Source of the DNA: Lycium barbarum
Taxonomy: Eukaryota > Streptophyta > Magnoliopsida > Solanales > Solanaceae
Length of the DNA stretch: 64,000 nucleotides
Direction of reading: 5' to 3'
Assembly (NCBI RefSeq): GCF_019175385.1
Contig: NC_083343.1
Location: forward strand, 53,342,457 to 53,406,456
A model generated the notes under the pieces. The model did no database searches, was not told the origin of the DNA, and saw nothing but the letters and a program-made list of their open reading frames with translations. The stretch's first letter is position 1. The number at the start of each line of letters is the position of its first letter. Positions 35,043-49,154 of this stretch are shown piece by piece. Position numbers and translations under genes: made by a program.

Positions 35043-37658
35043 TAAACTGTCTCCTAAGGAGTCACAACTAATCAAATCATAAGATGATACGCAAGCCGAC
35101 AAGGCTGCCACTATATATCAATATCATAAGCAAGCCGACAAAGCTGCCACTACAGACGAACATCATATCATAGCACATCGTATAGACACAGCTGAACAGA
35201 ACTTATACACAACCCACACATATGTCTACAGACCTCTAAGAGTATCGATAGCGAAATACGACGGGACAGGGCCCCACCGTACCCCTGTATAAACATGTAT
35301 ATATATACATCATAAGGTCTTTACCAATAGTCTAGGCTCCGGAACAACGGAGCTCTCTAAGACAGCTGAGTAGAAGTCCTATGCTGAAGGGTCACCAAAC
35401 CGACTATCTGTACCTGCGGGCATGAAACGCAGCCCCCAGAAGAAAGGGGGGTTAGTATGAAATATGTACTGATTATATAAAGCATGAATACAATAAAGAG
35501 GATCATAACTGAAATAGAGATTACCAAAAACAAGTATGACTTTTAAAATATTAATACACTTGCCTTATGAAATGAAAATCATGCATATCAATATCATATA
35601 TAATATCTGGCCCATTATGGGACTCGGTGAATAAGGTCGCCACATACCATCCTTGGCGCCATAAACACATCATAACACCATCACATTATAACACCATCAT
35701 ATATATATACCGTACTCGGCCCTCTAGTGAGGGACTCGGTGAACAATACAGTGAAACTGTGCATGAAAACGTATCCTGGCCCGGGACTCAGTTAAAGATA
35801 TGTTGAGGCATGCACAAGTAGAGTAGTGAGAAACCATATGCAAATTAAATCATATTTGAGACTCAATAGAATAATCAAAACGAACTATCATTTGAAAATT
35901 AAGACAATAGTCATATCAAGTACCTTTCGAATATCACTATAGATTATATCCAAATAGAACTTCTGAAATCATATACACATATCAAGACATAATGAAATAG
36001 CTTTTGGAAATCAAGAACATTAGCCATCCTAGTGGCTCTAAGAATAGGAACTTCTTTGGAATCATATACACATCGTCTGTTCGTTTCATAAAGATCATGC
36101 CAAAAAGAAAGAGGGGTTAACTTTACATACCTTTAATGCTTATTTAAATGTCCAACGTCTACTTCTCGAGCTCGTAGGTCTAAAATTAAGATAACATAAG
36201 CCACAGTTAGATCATCCACATCATTTACTAACCAATCCAAGTACGAATGAAACTTAACGAAATTCGGGCAGCATTTCCCCTGAAAACTTAACAATCCTCG
36301 AGATTCCAATTTAGCCAAACATCAATCAAAATACCAATAGCAACAACACCAACAATTTCATATCAAACTAGAATTAAATCCATTCTTAAATCACTTCCAA
36401 AACAGCCCAATATACATTTGTATACCAATGCTTGTATACACTTCTTTATTTTCGTATATCTATAGTATAACAACAAATAAAACAACAACAACAACTGCAG
36501 ACAATCCCACGATATTCCAGCCCACAAAACAATTCATCACAACCACCAAACAGCCCCAAAATATTGTCACAAAACAGCCACGAAAATCATATAAAAACAG
36601 CCCGGTATACGCTTTGTATATGATATCTTCATACACTTTATTCTCCCAAATTCAAGAACAACAACTTGTCAACAATATCAACAATTATTATACATCATAA
36701 CTCAGCTAATTCCATCCATTTAATCCAACTAAAATAACCTCCTATCCATAAATCCCAACAAAACAACAAACGAGTTTATAACGCTATTTTCTCCGTTCTA
36801 ATCCGTTAAAACTCAAAATAAATACTTTAATAACATAAAAGGAATCTTATACATACCTTAGCAGCAGCTCAACCACGAAAATATCCTCCCCCAGGATCAA
36901 TATTCAGCTTAAAACGACGATAATAATTCGTACTACACTTTATCCTTCACGATCCTCGAGATTCGGGGCCTCGAACTTGATCGATTCTCCACTTTCTCTC
37001 TCTAACTCTCCTCCCTCTCTCTCTCTCTCTCTCTCAAATATTATGCATTTTTCTAGTGTAAAAATGAGGCTAAAGGCTGAAAATTTCCCTTAAATAGCAC
37101 GGGAAATGGGCCTGACCCGACTTGGAATCGGGTTGGGCCCATTTCACTGCCCAGCTTGACCTTTCTGCCTTAAAACGTCCATAACTCTTTATCCCGGTGT
37201 CACATACAGGCCCACGAACTATGGTTGGAAAGATAATTCCATTATCTACAACTTTCATTTTAGGAGTTGTCCCAAATTCCCAAATAATGATGGGGTTATG
37301 GTCTCCCGAAGTCAGATCACCCGAAAACGTAACTTAAAAACATCTTTTTGGAGGGCTTACACTTGGATTTGGCTCAAGGGTCCTTCTTGAGTTGTGTTTA
37401 ACTTCACATATATTGTCCATATAACTTATCATATGTCCTTTATAAAAATCCCATCATGCGGGCCCCACCTCAGCTTACGGTTACGAGGGCTATATATCTT
37501 TTAACGTATTATTCCAATCATATTGTACGAATTCCAAATATCATACTCATGCTACTACAGTAGAATTTCATTCTTTATACTTGTGATATTTTCTCCTCCT
37601 CGAGCTCACATTAAGCCGTCTGTAGCCTTAGTAACACGAAATTTTCTGGGGTGTAACA
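34854..37658 (-). mobile_element. 5' LTR of the 9.7-kb element
   Basis: About 2.81 kb, the partner of 27995-30837, with the same (TA)n run (34990-35041), shared block (35413-35474) and minus-strand TATA-like box (37088-37098). Small differences from its partner include a shorter accatcacat repeat near 35690. Confidence 0.88.
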
Positions 37659-38798
37659 AACAACATCAACCATAACGTAATCAAGATACTACAAGACAAA
37701 CGTATACCAATCCGTCCAAAACTTCCTTCGAAAATCAGTTCATAAGCCAACAACATCAATATATCTATCTACGACCTTTATGCCATGTTTTACCTTACTT
37801 TAAACCATTAAAATCCTCAAAAGAAACTACTTAATATCAAACTCAAGATGAAAAACATACCTTATAACTTGAAGATCTTTACCTCACACCATTCACCCTA
37901 AAGCTTATAACCACAACTTCAATTAGAAGTACGAACAAACTTCTTCCATGAACTAGTTAAGGATTTTATGGCTCGATCTTCTTTTGATTTGATTTGGATT
38001 GGTTTGGAGTGCTGGAGAGAGCTCATAGGGTCTAGAAGGTTTGTTTTTTGTGAAAATATGAGCCCCAAAGTCGTGGCCCTTCTTTGATTCGTCGAGATTC
38101 ATTGTTAATTTTACAAACCCGAGCTTAATTTGATGTAGGAACTCTTAAATTTGCTATACAAAACGTTCAAATCATCCCCAATACATGTACAAGAAAGTTG
38201 AATCTTACCTTGAATACTTGGGTTTTCAACTTTGCTACAACTTGTGCCTTGAGTTTGATACTTGTTCTTGCTTCTCCAACAACTACTACACGTTATTGTA
38301 TACCTTGTAAGGATTTGAATTGATTGAGAACTTTATTTTTTTGATCAACTTGGGGAGTTTCATTCTCGGCCAGCCATGGCCGAGAGTCTCTCTCTCTACC
38401 TCTTTGATGTTCTAGCTTGTGAAGATGTAAAATGACTTGGTTAAGTGATGAATGATTCATCATTTTCATATTTATAGGATGTCCATGAATTGGACATGTG
38501 TCCCACCCAATGGTTCAGCCAATCACACTTGGCCAAATCACGGGTGGGGCCCACACGGCCACTAATGGCCTATTAGTGAAGTAATTAAGTTATTAATCCC
38601 ACTTAATAATCTAATCATGGTTAATTAACCCCTAATCTCCAATAATATTTCTATACCAAATAAAATTTATAAGCGACTTGTGCATTGACACAAAATCGGA
38701 AGGTAAAAGTCTCTACCTCGTACCCTAAAATAGTCTTGTCTTTAACTTGTCGCGTTTGGCTTAAAATATCCCAATGTACCAAAATACGGGATATTATA
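37659..38798 (-). mobile_element. LTR-H, 5' (U3) part
   Basis: It starts with the right AACAA duplication and ends CGGGATATTATA, which reads TATAATATCCCG on the minus strand, a TG-to-TA change of the usual LTR start. Its U3 is related to that of LTR-I (ttaaccatgattagattattaag, nggccaaatctgattgg). A minus-strand TATA box (ctataaatatg) lies about 38468-38478. The next bases, ATAAC at 38799, rejoin the INT1 sequence. Confidence 0.7.
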
Positions 38799-41700
38799 AT
38801 AACGGTAAGCGGAATATATGTCAGATGTAGTGTGATTGTTACAGGTATGATTGAAACCTACAGTTAAAGATTGAAAGGGAAAGTAAACATGAAAGTATAA
38901 CAGGTACGGTTGAGTTGGACATACGAGGTAAGTTCATCATTTTCATACTGTGGTTGGTGTTGGAAGCCCTGTGTGGCTATGATATGCTATATATATATAT
39001 ACATATTTTGGCCCTGTGAGGCATTGTTGGTATTTCCTGCGTGCAGGTTTTGAGATAGTAAGGAATACAGAGGGAACTTTGCCAAAATTTTCCTAGAAAT
39101 AAAATGAGAATAAGATATAAGTTCGTAATATGTCTTGAAAGGTCGTGTCAATAGCAATGGCAGGATTTTGACCAAGTTGCAAGTCTGGCTTTGAGAAATA
39201 AAGTTAACTGTTGAATTGATAGCAATAGTAATTATGAGGTCGATATCGATATGATAAAAGGAAATGCTAGGATAACTTGGAAGGGCTTGTGATACTAAGG
39301 GATGATGTAGAAAAGGGTGGCAAATCTCAATAGAGCGTTATATTGAGGTGTCGACTGAATTGATAAGCAGGGATAAATTAAAACGAATTTATAGTTAAAA
39401 GGAGCAGTGGAATGATTAAGACAAGAGTACGGAGGAGGAAGGATTGCGACGAATATGAATGTATTGATAAGATAGCTTGTAAGATATTAAGGATAAGATT
39501 GATCAGAAAGGGTAAAAGGTTAAGTACGCCTACTCCACAGAGTGTAATTAAACCATAGTAAGAATCATGAATATGGTTAAGAAGTGTTACACTATAGGAT
39601 TGATTACGAACAGGATATAAGGTGAATATAATGAGTAAAGCCTAGCGAGGAAGTGACTAAAAGATATGACGTGATCTACGTGACTAAAGTATAAAGGCAA
39701 TCTGAAATGGAAAGGCAAGGTATGGAACGGATGAAAAAGACATATAAAGTTCTATAGGGAAAGTTCAAAATAAAGATTATGCGATAACGGAAATGAAAGC
39801 GAACACAAGAAAAGAAGGAGTTAATTAAAAGAAGGAAGCGAGAGAGATAATAGTGCAGCAATAGGTTATGACATGTATAGCCGAAGACACGAGTAATATA
39901 AGTGGTGGAACAGTGAAGGACTAAACTATAAAGAGACGAGCAACGAAGCAAAACGAGTGCCACAAAATGATTTGGATGATAAGAACAAATAGGGATGAAC
40001 AGAATACACTTTGAAAAAAAGAAAGGGATTATGCAGCAGTAGTGGTTTCAGAAGGATACAGGGGTAGCATGAGATTCCTCATGCACAGAATAAAAAATGG
40101 ACATAGAATGGAGAAATAAAAGGAGTTCTAAAGGAAACACCTAAGATAGACGTGATTAATTGGGTAGGAGTATAGAACAAAAGGAAAATATATAGTTATG
40201 AACTTAAAGGTGTAGTAGGACGACAAGGTGATAAGATAAGATTGTCATTAAGATGAACTCGATATGATTTCGAGTAAGTTAGAAGTTGGTACTGGGTACA
40301 CGACAAGAGAAAGATAGCATAAGGCATAAAGGAGTATTGCGTGTATATGACTTTACCTCAGAAACAGTGAAATCCTTAAAGGATAGGGACTGTAGGTTAT
40401 GGAACAAATGATGTATTGTAAATTCGTTAGAGGAAATAGATGATACAGGTTGGGATAAAGATAATGCTACAAGAGAACTTTGGACACTTATCATCAGAAT
40501 ATAAGTGCTACCTAATTGAGAATTTTGAATGACTACAAGTACTACATAATTATTGATTGGAGTAAGTGGAATGTGGCCTTGGATGAGTTGCTACATTGGT
40601 TGGATTACTTGATTACGGATTATCAGATGAGATTTTGTACTATACATAGAAAGGTTCTCATCGCTTCAAGATTTTGTTAAGGTTTCATACGTGGATAATC
40701 AAAGTTATGAATTATAAAGAAAGGATATGGATATGGTACAGTATACCAAGTGAATTGAAAAAAAGATCAGATCAATTTGAACTTGGGAATGGGGTCATGT
40801 AGCAGAATATAAACAGATGATAAGTACACCCGTAAGGGGGGAAGCGAGTGACAGAAATACAGGTGCAAGATGGAAACAATAGACACTGAAATATATTTGA
40901 TATAGATGCTTAAACTTCAAGTGAGATCCATAGCTGAAACAAGTTAGTAAGATCTGAAAGCCAGCAATGAATGGATAGAAGACAGGATGTTATTTGAGAT
41001 GGTGCGGAGAAGAACCTGTAAAGATCCTGAATGATGTGGCATTACAAGTGGGTGCATATAAAAAGAAAGAGTACGACAGAAGAATGGTAACGAGTAACTT
41101 AAGAGATATTATGAAAGATAGCAATGCTATACTAGATTAAAGGCTAAGAGGTTGGGAATAGAGTTGTGAGCTAATGATGTAGCGACTGATAGGTAGCAAA
41201 GAGAAGGCATAGAAATCTCCTATAATAGGATATGAGAAAGATCAAAGGATGAATCAAGGGAAATGAGTATGACAAGATAGACATCAAGTGAGTTTTAGTA
41301 CAAATAAGACATGTAAAGCAGAATGAACCAGGAGAAGGAAAGACTATGACTAAGATTGGATATACTTTATACAAGTTGTAGAAGAGAAGTTATCCGAGCT
41401 ACGAATATGTGTATCCTAAGGATGAGACCAAGTGAGTACTTGATAATAAGAGTAAGGATTCGGTAATAGCAATGCGGTTATGATATTTTGGGTATATCAA
41501 GGAAAGGTGTAAGTTGGTTTGAGGCAAAACTACTGAGACAGAATTAGTCCTGAGGGAAAATAGGACATGGCCATAGCTGAGCCCGATACCATTGAATGAT
41601 ACGGGAGAAGAATGCAAGGTAAAATATAAAGACTAGTGAAATGATGCTAAGGTATTTCTCGGGCTAATTTGAGCACCTTCACGTATTCTCGTAAAGATTG

Positions 41701-42556
41701 CAAAATAATGTGTAGTGGAGAAACTAAGGGCATAATTTGAGTAAAGAGGTGCAATAGAAGGTTTTGAATTAAAGATAAATAAATGACACGAGATAATACG
41801 CTTAAAGTGTTAGAAGTTGGATTAAAGGAAATGGTTTAAGAACGACGATCAGAACAAGCGGGTTACGGGATGACAGTAAATTTATATGTCAAATCAAAAC
41901 TTCTTTCAAAATTATACCAGTTAACGATAGTCAGATCACAGAGCAGGTGTATAATGTTATTATATGAGGAAACTCCCGCGCTACTTGATAGCCCACTCTA
42001 AGGATTGAGATGAGATTAAGAGATAAAAAGTAGAGTGACAGTTAAAGCCCTTTAAAGAAGTCGAGGAGTAATACATGAGGCCGAAGATTCAAGAATATAG
42101 ACTGTACGGTAGAGCAATGTAAGTTTATTGAAGTAGAATAATGTTACACCCTGGGAAATTTCGTCTTATTCGTAAAGTCGAATAAATCGACAAGGGACGT
42201 CTACGCGTGAAGAGTAAGATGAAGTGAACGATACCTCTTAAAAGAGTAACTATAGGAGAAGAAAGAGTCGAGTTAAGACTAAGTGCACCAGAGAGAGAGT
42301 AAGATTTCAGCGGAAGAGCTCACAATACAACCGTCAACCAACTGCGAAGTAAAAATGGAAAGTAAAGACAACGACCTGGAATTACCACCTCGAGAGGCAA
42401 GAGCAAGAACAAATATTATGGAAATGGTTAATGAGAGAGCTGGAATGCGTTATAATAAAGTGAAGGGCATAATTCAGTAAAAGAACGTTTAAGGAAGTAT
42501 TGAAAGTGCAGGACTAGTTTAACATTCGAGGAAGAATGTTTCAAAGGGGGGAAGGA
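38799..42556 (+). mobile_element. INT1: LARD-like internal region, 5'-truncated
   Basis: It follows INT2 from about 46283 (ataacggtaag) to the PPT (about 42544-42556, aaaggggggaagga). The first 1.0 kb with the PBS is missing, replaced by LTR-H. It is purine-rich, full of stops and shows no pol or gag motif. The uninterrupted TTTGA at 41668-41672 is the empty version of the site filled at 49150-51766 in INT2. An LTR-start-like phrase (tgttacaccctgggaaattt) lies at 42142. Confidence 0.82.
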
Positions 42557-45269
42557 TGTTATACCCCGTATTTTTATACATTGGATTATTCGTAAGCTAA
42601 TCGACATAAGTTTAAGGACGAGATTATTCTCGGGATATGAGGCAAGGACTTTAATTCCCGATTTTAACTAGTACACGATTTGTTTATAAAATTCAATTAG
42701 TGTAAAAATATTAGTGGAGATTAGAGATTAGTTAACCGTGATTAGATTATTAAGTGGGGATTAATGATTAATTATGTGTATTAAATGGACCCCACTACAA
42801 CATGGCCAAATCTGATTGGTCCATGTCATGGTGGGACATGTGTCAACATGGTGGGGCATGTGTCATTGTGGTGGACACATTTCACCTCATGAGGAAGCAT
42901 ATAAAGTCACAAATTGATGACTAATTCACCATTTTGCATTCCATTTTCAATTCAACAAAGTGAACTAGAGAGAGAGAGAGTTACGGCCATGGCTATGGCA
43001 TAGCTTCATGAAGCTCACGGCCAGCCATGGCAGCCACCTAGTAAAGCTCACGGTCAGCTCCTCCCCCCACCTTCTACACAATTGAGTTGATGAATTTCAA
43101 GTCCAATTAGAAGAGAAAAATAAAGAAGCTCACGGCTATGGTTGATCTTAGCCGAGCTTAAGGTCGGCATGGAAAGAGATTGAATTTCTAAGACATCTTT
43201 GATATTAAAGGTGATTAGCAATGTTAAGGAGCCAAGCTTGTTAAGGTAATATTTAATTCTCTCTAACATGTTTTTGAAGTGGTCTTGGACTTTGTATAAA
43301 TTGGTAAATGTGGAATTGGATGTAAAGAATTATGTGTGTTGATGCTAAGTTGTTGTTTGGGGCCGTGTGGGGGCTGCTCTAACTTAAAAATGATAAATTA
43401 ATTTTGATGTTGTTGTCGTTATGGTTTTCATTGATCGTGTGATGAAAGTGAAAGAATTTGATGCTTAAGGTTACAATTGTATTGTATTTGAGAATGATTT
43501 GGTTGTGTGGAAAGGAATGGAAATATAGTTATAAGTGGGTATACGTGTTGTTGTTCTTGTGAAATTGGAGCACTAAGTGTAGTCAAGGCCGTTGTTGTGT
43601 TGTTGCTATTATGAATCACTAATTGATAAGAAAGAAACGTGTAAAATATCGAATACGAAACGTATGTGGGCTGTTTTGGAGTATCCTCGGATCTTTCTTC
43701 GACTAGTTCTTAATGCGATAACTTAGACGTGCCTTAGTTGTTGCTATGTTGGTTGTTGTATAATTGGCGTAAATGTGAGGAAATTGAGCAATATAGGGGA
43801 AGTGCTGCCCAATTGTCTTGAAATAATCTACTAACGTTGAAGTACGTTTTATGCCTTTTCGTAGCCTGACCATAGTCTTGACGTTCGAATAAAGGTTGAG
43901 ACACATCAGGCAGCGTATACGTATTGTATCACGGATAAGCGTTAAAGGTATGTAAAGCTAACCCTTCTTTCTTTTGGCATCATTTATATGAAACGAACGA
44001 ATGACGAATGTATGAGCTCCTAATCTTGGAGACACTAGATGGTTAATGTTCTTGCTTTCCATAAGCTGTTTCATATTTTCTCGATACGCGTCTATGACTC
44101 CTGAAGTTCCATTTGACAAAATTCATAATGATGTTCGAGAGAAACTTGCCATGACTGTCTCCGTTGATATTCAAGTGTTAGTTCATTTTATCTATTCTAT
44201 CGAGTCTCAGATGATGATTTGATTTGCAAATGGTTACTCACTACTATGCTCGTGCATGCTATTATTATATCTTTCACCGAGTCCCGGGCTGGTATGTTCT
44301 CATGCACAGTTTACTGCATTGTTCACCGAGTCCCTCACTAGAGGGCCGGGTACGGTATATGTATATATATGATGATATGAAGATATGATGATATGATGAT
44401 ATGGTGATATGGTGATGTGAATATGGCGCCAAGGATGGTATGTGATGACTTTATTCACCGAGTCTCGTAATGGGCCGGGTATGATATATGATAATGACGT
44501 GCATGTTTTACGTTTCATAAGGCAAGTGTATTGGAATTTTAAATGTCATACTTGTCTCTTATGATCTCTATTTCAGTTGTGATTCTCTTTGTTGTATTTT
44601 ATGCTTTATATACTCAGTACATATCTCGTACTGAACCACCTTTCTTCGGGGGGCTGCGTTTCATACCCGCAGGTACAGATACTCGATTTGGCGATCCTCC
44701 AGCTTAGGACTTCTACTCAGTTGTCTTGGAGAGCTCCATTGTTGGAGCCTAGACTTTTGGTACAGATCCTTTTTGATGTATATACATGTTTACCCAGGGG
44801 TATGGCAGGGCCCTGTCCCGTCATATTTCACTATCGATACTCATAGAGGTCTGTAGACATATGTGTGGGTTGTGTATAAGCATTGTTCAGCTGTGTCTAT
44901 ATGGCTGATGTATGGTATTGACATGTTGTGACAGCCTTGTCGGCTTACGTATGGTATTGATATGATGTGGCAGCCTTGTCGGCTTGCGTGTGGTATTGAT
45001 ATGTTGTGGCAGCCTTGTCGGCTTTTGTATCATATTGACATGTAGTGGCAGCCTTGTCGGCTTGCGTATCATATTATATTTTGATTAGTTGTGACTCCTC
45101 AGGAGACAGGTTATGTGGATACCTATATATGATGAAGTTATGAACCTTTGAGGTTCTTTTGCAAAGTTTCCATATTGTTCTTAAGAATCAGTTTGTCTAT
45201 ATTTAACAGGTGCGTATACGAGTGTCCAGCTCGGGCACTAGTCATGGCCCACGGGGTTGGGTCGTGACA
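42557..45269 (+). mobile_element. LTR-I, complete
   Basis: About 2.71 kb, from TGTTATACCCCG (after the PPT) to GGGTCGTGACA, followed by a PBS. A TATA box (catataaag) is at 42898-42906, preceded by degraded G-box repeats. Later come four to five copies of a repeat with the core gtggcagccttgtcggctt (about 44920-45065), the shared block (44611-44673) and a GGCAGG hairpin near 44808. Nearly identical to LTR-J and related at both ends to the LTR of element 1. Confidence 0.9.
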
Positions 45270-46195
45270 AAAGTGGTAGCAGAGCAGTTCATCCTCAGAG
45301 TGTCTACAGACCGTGTCTAGTAGAGTCTTGTTTATCGGTGTGTTGTGCACCACATCTATAAACAGGAAGCTACAAGACATTTAGGATGTTATCTTTCCTT
45401 CTGTCTTAGATCGTGCGATAGAGCCAGAACCTAGGAAAGATTGTTCTGACCTCTTTTCCTGTAGGTAGGTGCAGATTGGCGAGAGATGAAAAGGTCAGCT
45501 TCAGATAGTGGGGATGCTAGGAAGGCTCCTAGAGTAAAATTCATGACCACAGGCTCCAGGACCGAGAAGGAGGAGCCTCAGTTATTCCATCGAGACTGAC
45601 CCTTCAGAGGATCCAGCAACAATTCCTCCAGAGTTTCTGATATCCAGGGAAACGATCCCCGAGGCCGTAGCAGTCGCTCCTATGGCAGAGCACCATGTTA
45701 GACCGGCTACCCTGGTAAGTCTTACAGATTACTCTAGCCCCCTATCCTGGCCATCGATAAACCAGGAGTTGCCCGGTTATCTACATTCCTCGAACTCTGA
45801 TGAGGAAGACGATGAAGGCCAGACGAGTGGATGGTGGGCAGACGATGACGAGTAGCACACTTCACCTTATAGATCACCAGATCAGACTAGAGACCGATCG
45901 ACTACAGGTATATGAGACTTTATTGAAATTTCCTATGTATGTGCATTTGCTATAGATTATTACCAAATAGTAGCGAGCGGAAATAAAATGGGGCCGATAA
46001 CTAAGTATTTATAAGTAACGGCGACCAAGGTGTTTCCGTCACCATCGGAATTTTTAAATCTAGGATAGAAAGTAGACATACATATAGGTGAAACTGAATA
46101 TTGAGGTTACGCCATGAGAATTTGTATGTACAGAATGGAAAACTGGCCATCATCATGGTAAGTTATTGTAAGTATAGTAAGAAAATTGATTGAAA

Positions 46196-46238
<43 letters not shown>

Positions 46239-49154
46239 AGATATGCTCAGTTATAAGGTGCCCACAGAAGAAGCTAGGAATCAATAACGGTAAGTAGAAT
46301 ATATGTCACATGAAGTGTGAATGTTACAGGTATGATTGAAACCTGCAGTTAAAGATTGAAAGGGAAAGTAAACCGGAAAGTGTAACAGGTACGGTTGAGT
46401 TGGACATACGAGGTAAGTTCATCATTTTCATACTGTGGTTGGTGTTGGAAGCCCTGTGTGGCTATGATATGCAATATATATATACATATGTTGGCCCTGT
46501 GAGGCATTGTTGGTATTTCCTGCGTGCAGGTTTTGAGATAGTAAGGAATACAGAGGAAACTCTGCCAAATTTTCCTAGAAATAAAAAGAGAATGAGATAT
46601 ATGTTCGTAATATGTCTTGAATGGTCGTGTCAACAGCAATGGCAAAATTTTGACCAAGTTCCAAGTCTGGCTTCGAGAAATAAAGTTAACTGTTGAATTG
46701 ATAGTAATAGTAATTATGAGGTCGATATTGATATGATAAAAAGAAATGAAAGGATAACTTGAAAGGGCTTGTGATACTAAGAGATGATGTAGAAAAGGGT
46801 GGCAAATCTCAATAGAGCGTTATATTGAGGTGTCGACTGAATTGATAAGCAGGGATAAATTAAGACGAGTTTACAGTTAAAAGGAGTAGTGGTATGATTA
46901 AGACAAGAGTACGGAGGAGGAAGGATTGCGACGAATATGAATGTATTGATAAGACAGCTTGTGAGATATTAAGGATAAGATTGATCAGAAAGGGTAAAAG
47001 GTTAAGTACGCCTACTCCACAGAGTGTAATTAAACCATAGTAAGAATCGTGAATATGGTTTAGAAGTGTTACACTATAGGATTGATTACGAACAGGATAT
47101 AAGGTGAATATAATTAGTAAAGCCTAGCGAGGAAGTGACTAAAAGATATGACGTGATCTAGGTGACTAAAGTATAAAGGCAATCTGAAATGGAAAGGAAA
47201 GGTATGGAACAGATGAAAAAGACTTATAAAGTTCTATGGGGAAAGTTCGAAATAAAGATTATGCGATAACGGAAATGAAAGCGAGCACAAGAAAAGAAGG
47301 AGTTAATTAAAAGAAGGAAGCGAGAGAGATAATAGTGCAGTAATAGGTTATGACATGTATAGCCGAGGACACGAGTAATATAAGTGGTGGAACAGTGAAG
47401 GACTAAACTATAAAGAGACGAGCAACGAAGCAAAATGAGTCCCAGAAAATGATTGGGATGATAAGAACAAATAGGGATGAACGGAATACACTTTGAAAAA
47501 GAGAAAGGGATTATGCAGGAGTAGTGGTTTTCGAAGGATACAGGGGTAGCATGAGATTCCTCATGCACAGAATAAAAGATGGACATAGAATGGAGAAATA
47601 AAAGGAGTTCTAAAGGAAACACCTAAGATAGACGTGATTAATTGGGTACGAGTATAGAACAAAAGGAAAATATATTGCTATGAACTTAAAGGTGTAGTAG
47701 GACGACAAGGTGATAAGATAAGATTGTCATTAAGATGAACTTGATATGATTTCGAGTAAGTTAGAAGTTGGTACTGGGTACATGACAAGGGCAAGAGAGC
47801 ATAAGGCATAAAGGAGTATTGCGTGTATATGACTTTACCTCGGAAACAGTGAAATCCTTAAAGGATAGGGACTATAGGTTATGGAACAAATGATGTATTG
47901 TAAATTCATTAGAAGAAATAGATGATACAGGTTGGGATAAAGATAATGCTACAAGAGAACTTTGGACACTTATCATCAGAATATAAGTGCTACCTAATTG
48001 AGAATTTGGAATGACTACAAGTACTAAATAATTATTGATTGGCGTAAGTGGAATGTGGCCTTGGATGAGTTGCCACATTGGTTGGATTACACGATTACGG
48101 ATTATCAGATGAGATTTCGTACTATACATAGAAGGGTTCTCGTCGCTTCGAGATTTTGTTAAGGTTTCATACCTGGATAATCAAAGTTATGAATTATAAA
48201 GAAAGGATATGGATATGGTACAGTATACCAAGTGAATTGAAAAAAAGATCAGATGAATTTGAGATTGGGAATGGGGACATGTAGCAGAATATAAACAGAT
48301 GATAAGTACACCCGTAAGGGGGGAAGCGAGTGAGAGAAATACAGGTGTAAGATGGAAACAATAGACACTGAAATATATTTGATATAGATGCTTAAACTTC
48401 AAGTGAGATCCCTGGCTGAAACAAGTTAGTAAGATCTAAAAGCCCGCAATGAATGGATAGAAGACAGGATGGTATTTGAGATGGTGTGGAGAAGAACCTG
48501 TAAAGATCCTGAATGATGTGGCATTACAAGTGGGTGCATATAAAAAGAAAGAGTACGACAGAAGAATGGTAACGAGTAACTTAAGAGATATTATGAAAGA
48601 TAGCAATGCTATACTAGATTAAAGGCTAAGAGGTTGTCAATAGAGTTGTGCGCTAATGATGTAGCGACTGATAGGTAGCAAAGAGAAGGGATAGAAATCT
48701 CCTATAATAGGATATGAGAAAGATCAAAGGATGAATCAAGGGAAAGGAGTATGACAAGATAGACATCAAGTGAGTTTTAGTACAAATAAGACATGTAAAG
48801 CAGAATGAACCAGGAGAAGGAATGACTATGACTAAGATTGGATATACTTTATACTAGTTGTACAAGAGTAGTTACGCGATCTACGAATATTTGTATGCTA
48901 AGGATGAGACCAAGTGAGCACTTGATAATAAGAGTAAGGATTCGGTAATAGCAATGCGGTTATGATATTTTGGGTACATCAAGGAAAGATGTAAGATGGT
49001 TTGAGGCAAAACTACTGAGATAGAATTAGTCCTGAGGGAAAATAGGACATGGCCATAGCTGAGCCCGATACCATTTAATGATACGGGAGAAGAATGCAAG
49101 GTGAGTTATACAGACTAGTGAAACGATGCTAAGGTATTTCTCGGGCTGATTTGA
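45270..49154 (+). mobile_element. INT2, part 1 (LARD-like internal region)
   Basis: It starts with the PBS (tggtagcagagc, 45274-45285; one mismatch to the tggtatcagagc sites) and a leader like those of int-A/B/C, then a short acidic coding remnant (45486-45855), an (AT)n run (46197-46237) and the purine-rich non-coding sequence shared with INT1. It is interrupted at 49154 by a solo LTR; TTTGA at 49150-49154 is the left duplication. Confidence 0.83.
45486..45855 (+). pseudogene. Short acidic ORF remnant near the 5' end of INT2
   Basis: An ATG at 45486 opens 37 codons (starting MKRSASDSGD) to a TGA at 45597. The +1-shifted frame is open from 45547 to a TAG at 45853-45855 and reads as ordered protein-like sequence rich in Asp/Glu/Pro (ETDPSEDPATIPPEF; SDEEDDEGQTSGWWADDDE). 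Together they look like one reading frame broken by a frameshift between about 45547 and 45597. The leader position suggests a gag-leader or accessory ORF, but I do not recognise a family. The equivalent region of the 9.7-kb element lacks it. Confidence 0.4.

Larger units (their letters stand above)
27995..37658 (-). mobile_element. Complete non-autonomous LTR retrotransposon (LARD-like), TSD AACAA
   Basis: A full-length minus-strand element of about 9.66 kb. The 5' LTR is at 34854-37658 and the 3' LTR at 27995-30837, with a 4.0-kb internal region between. Both outer ends are TG/CA type (TGTCATGCCCC and GGGTGTAACA on the plus strand), and AACAA flanks both sides (27990-27994, 37659-37663). 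PBS and PPT are in place. The internal region has no gag, protease, RT or integrase motif, so movement would need proteins supplied in trans. The two LTRs look very similar by eye, suggesting a fairly recent insertion. Confidence 0.9.
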
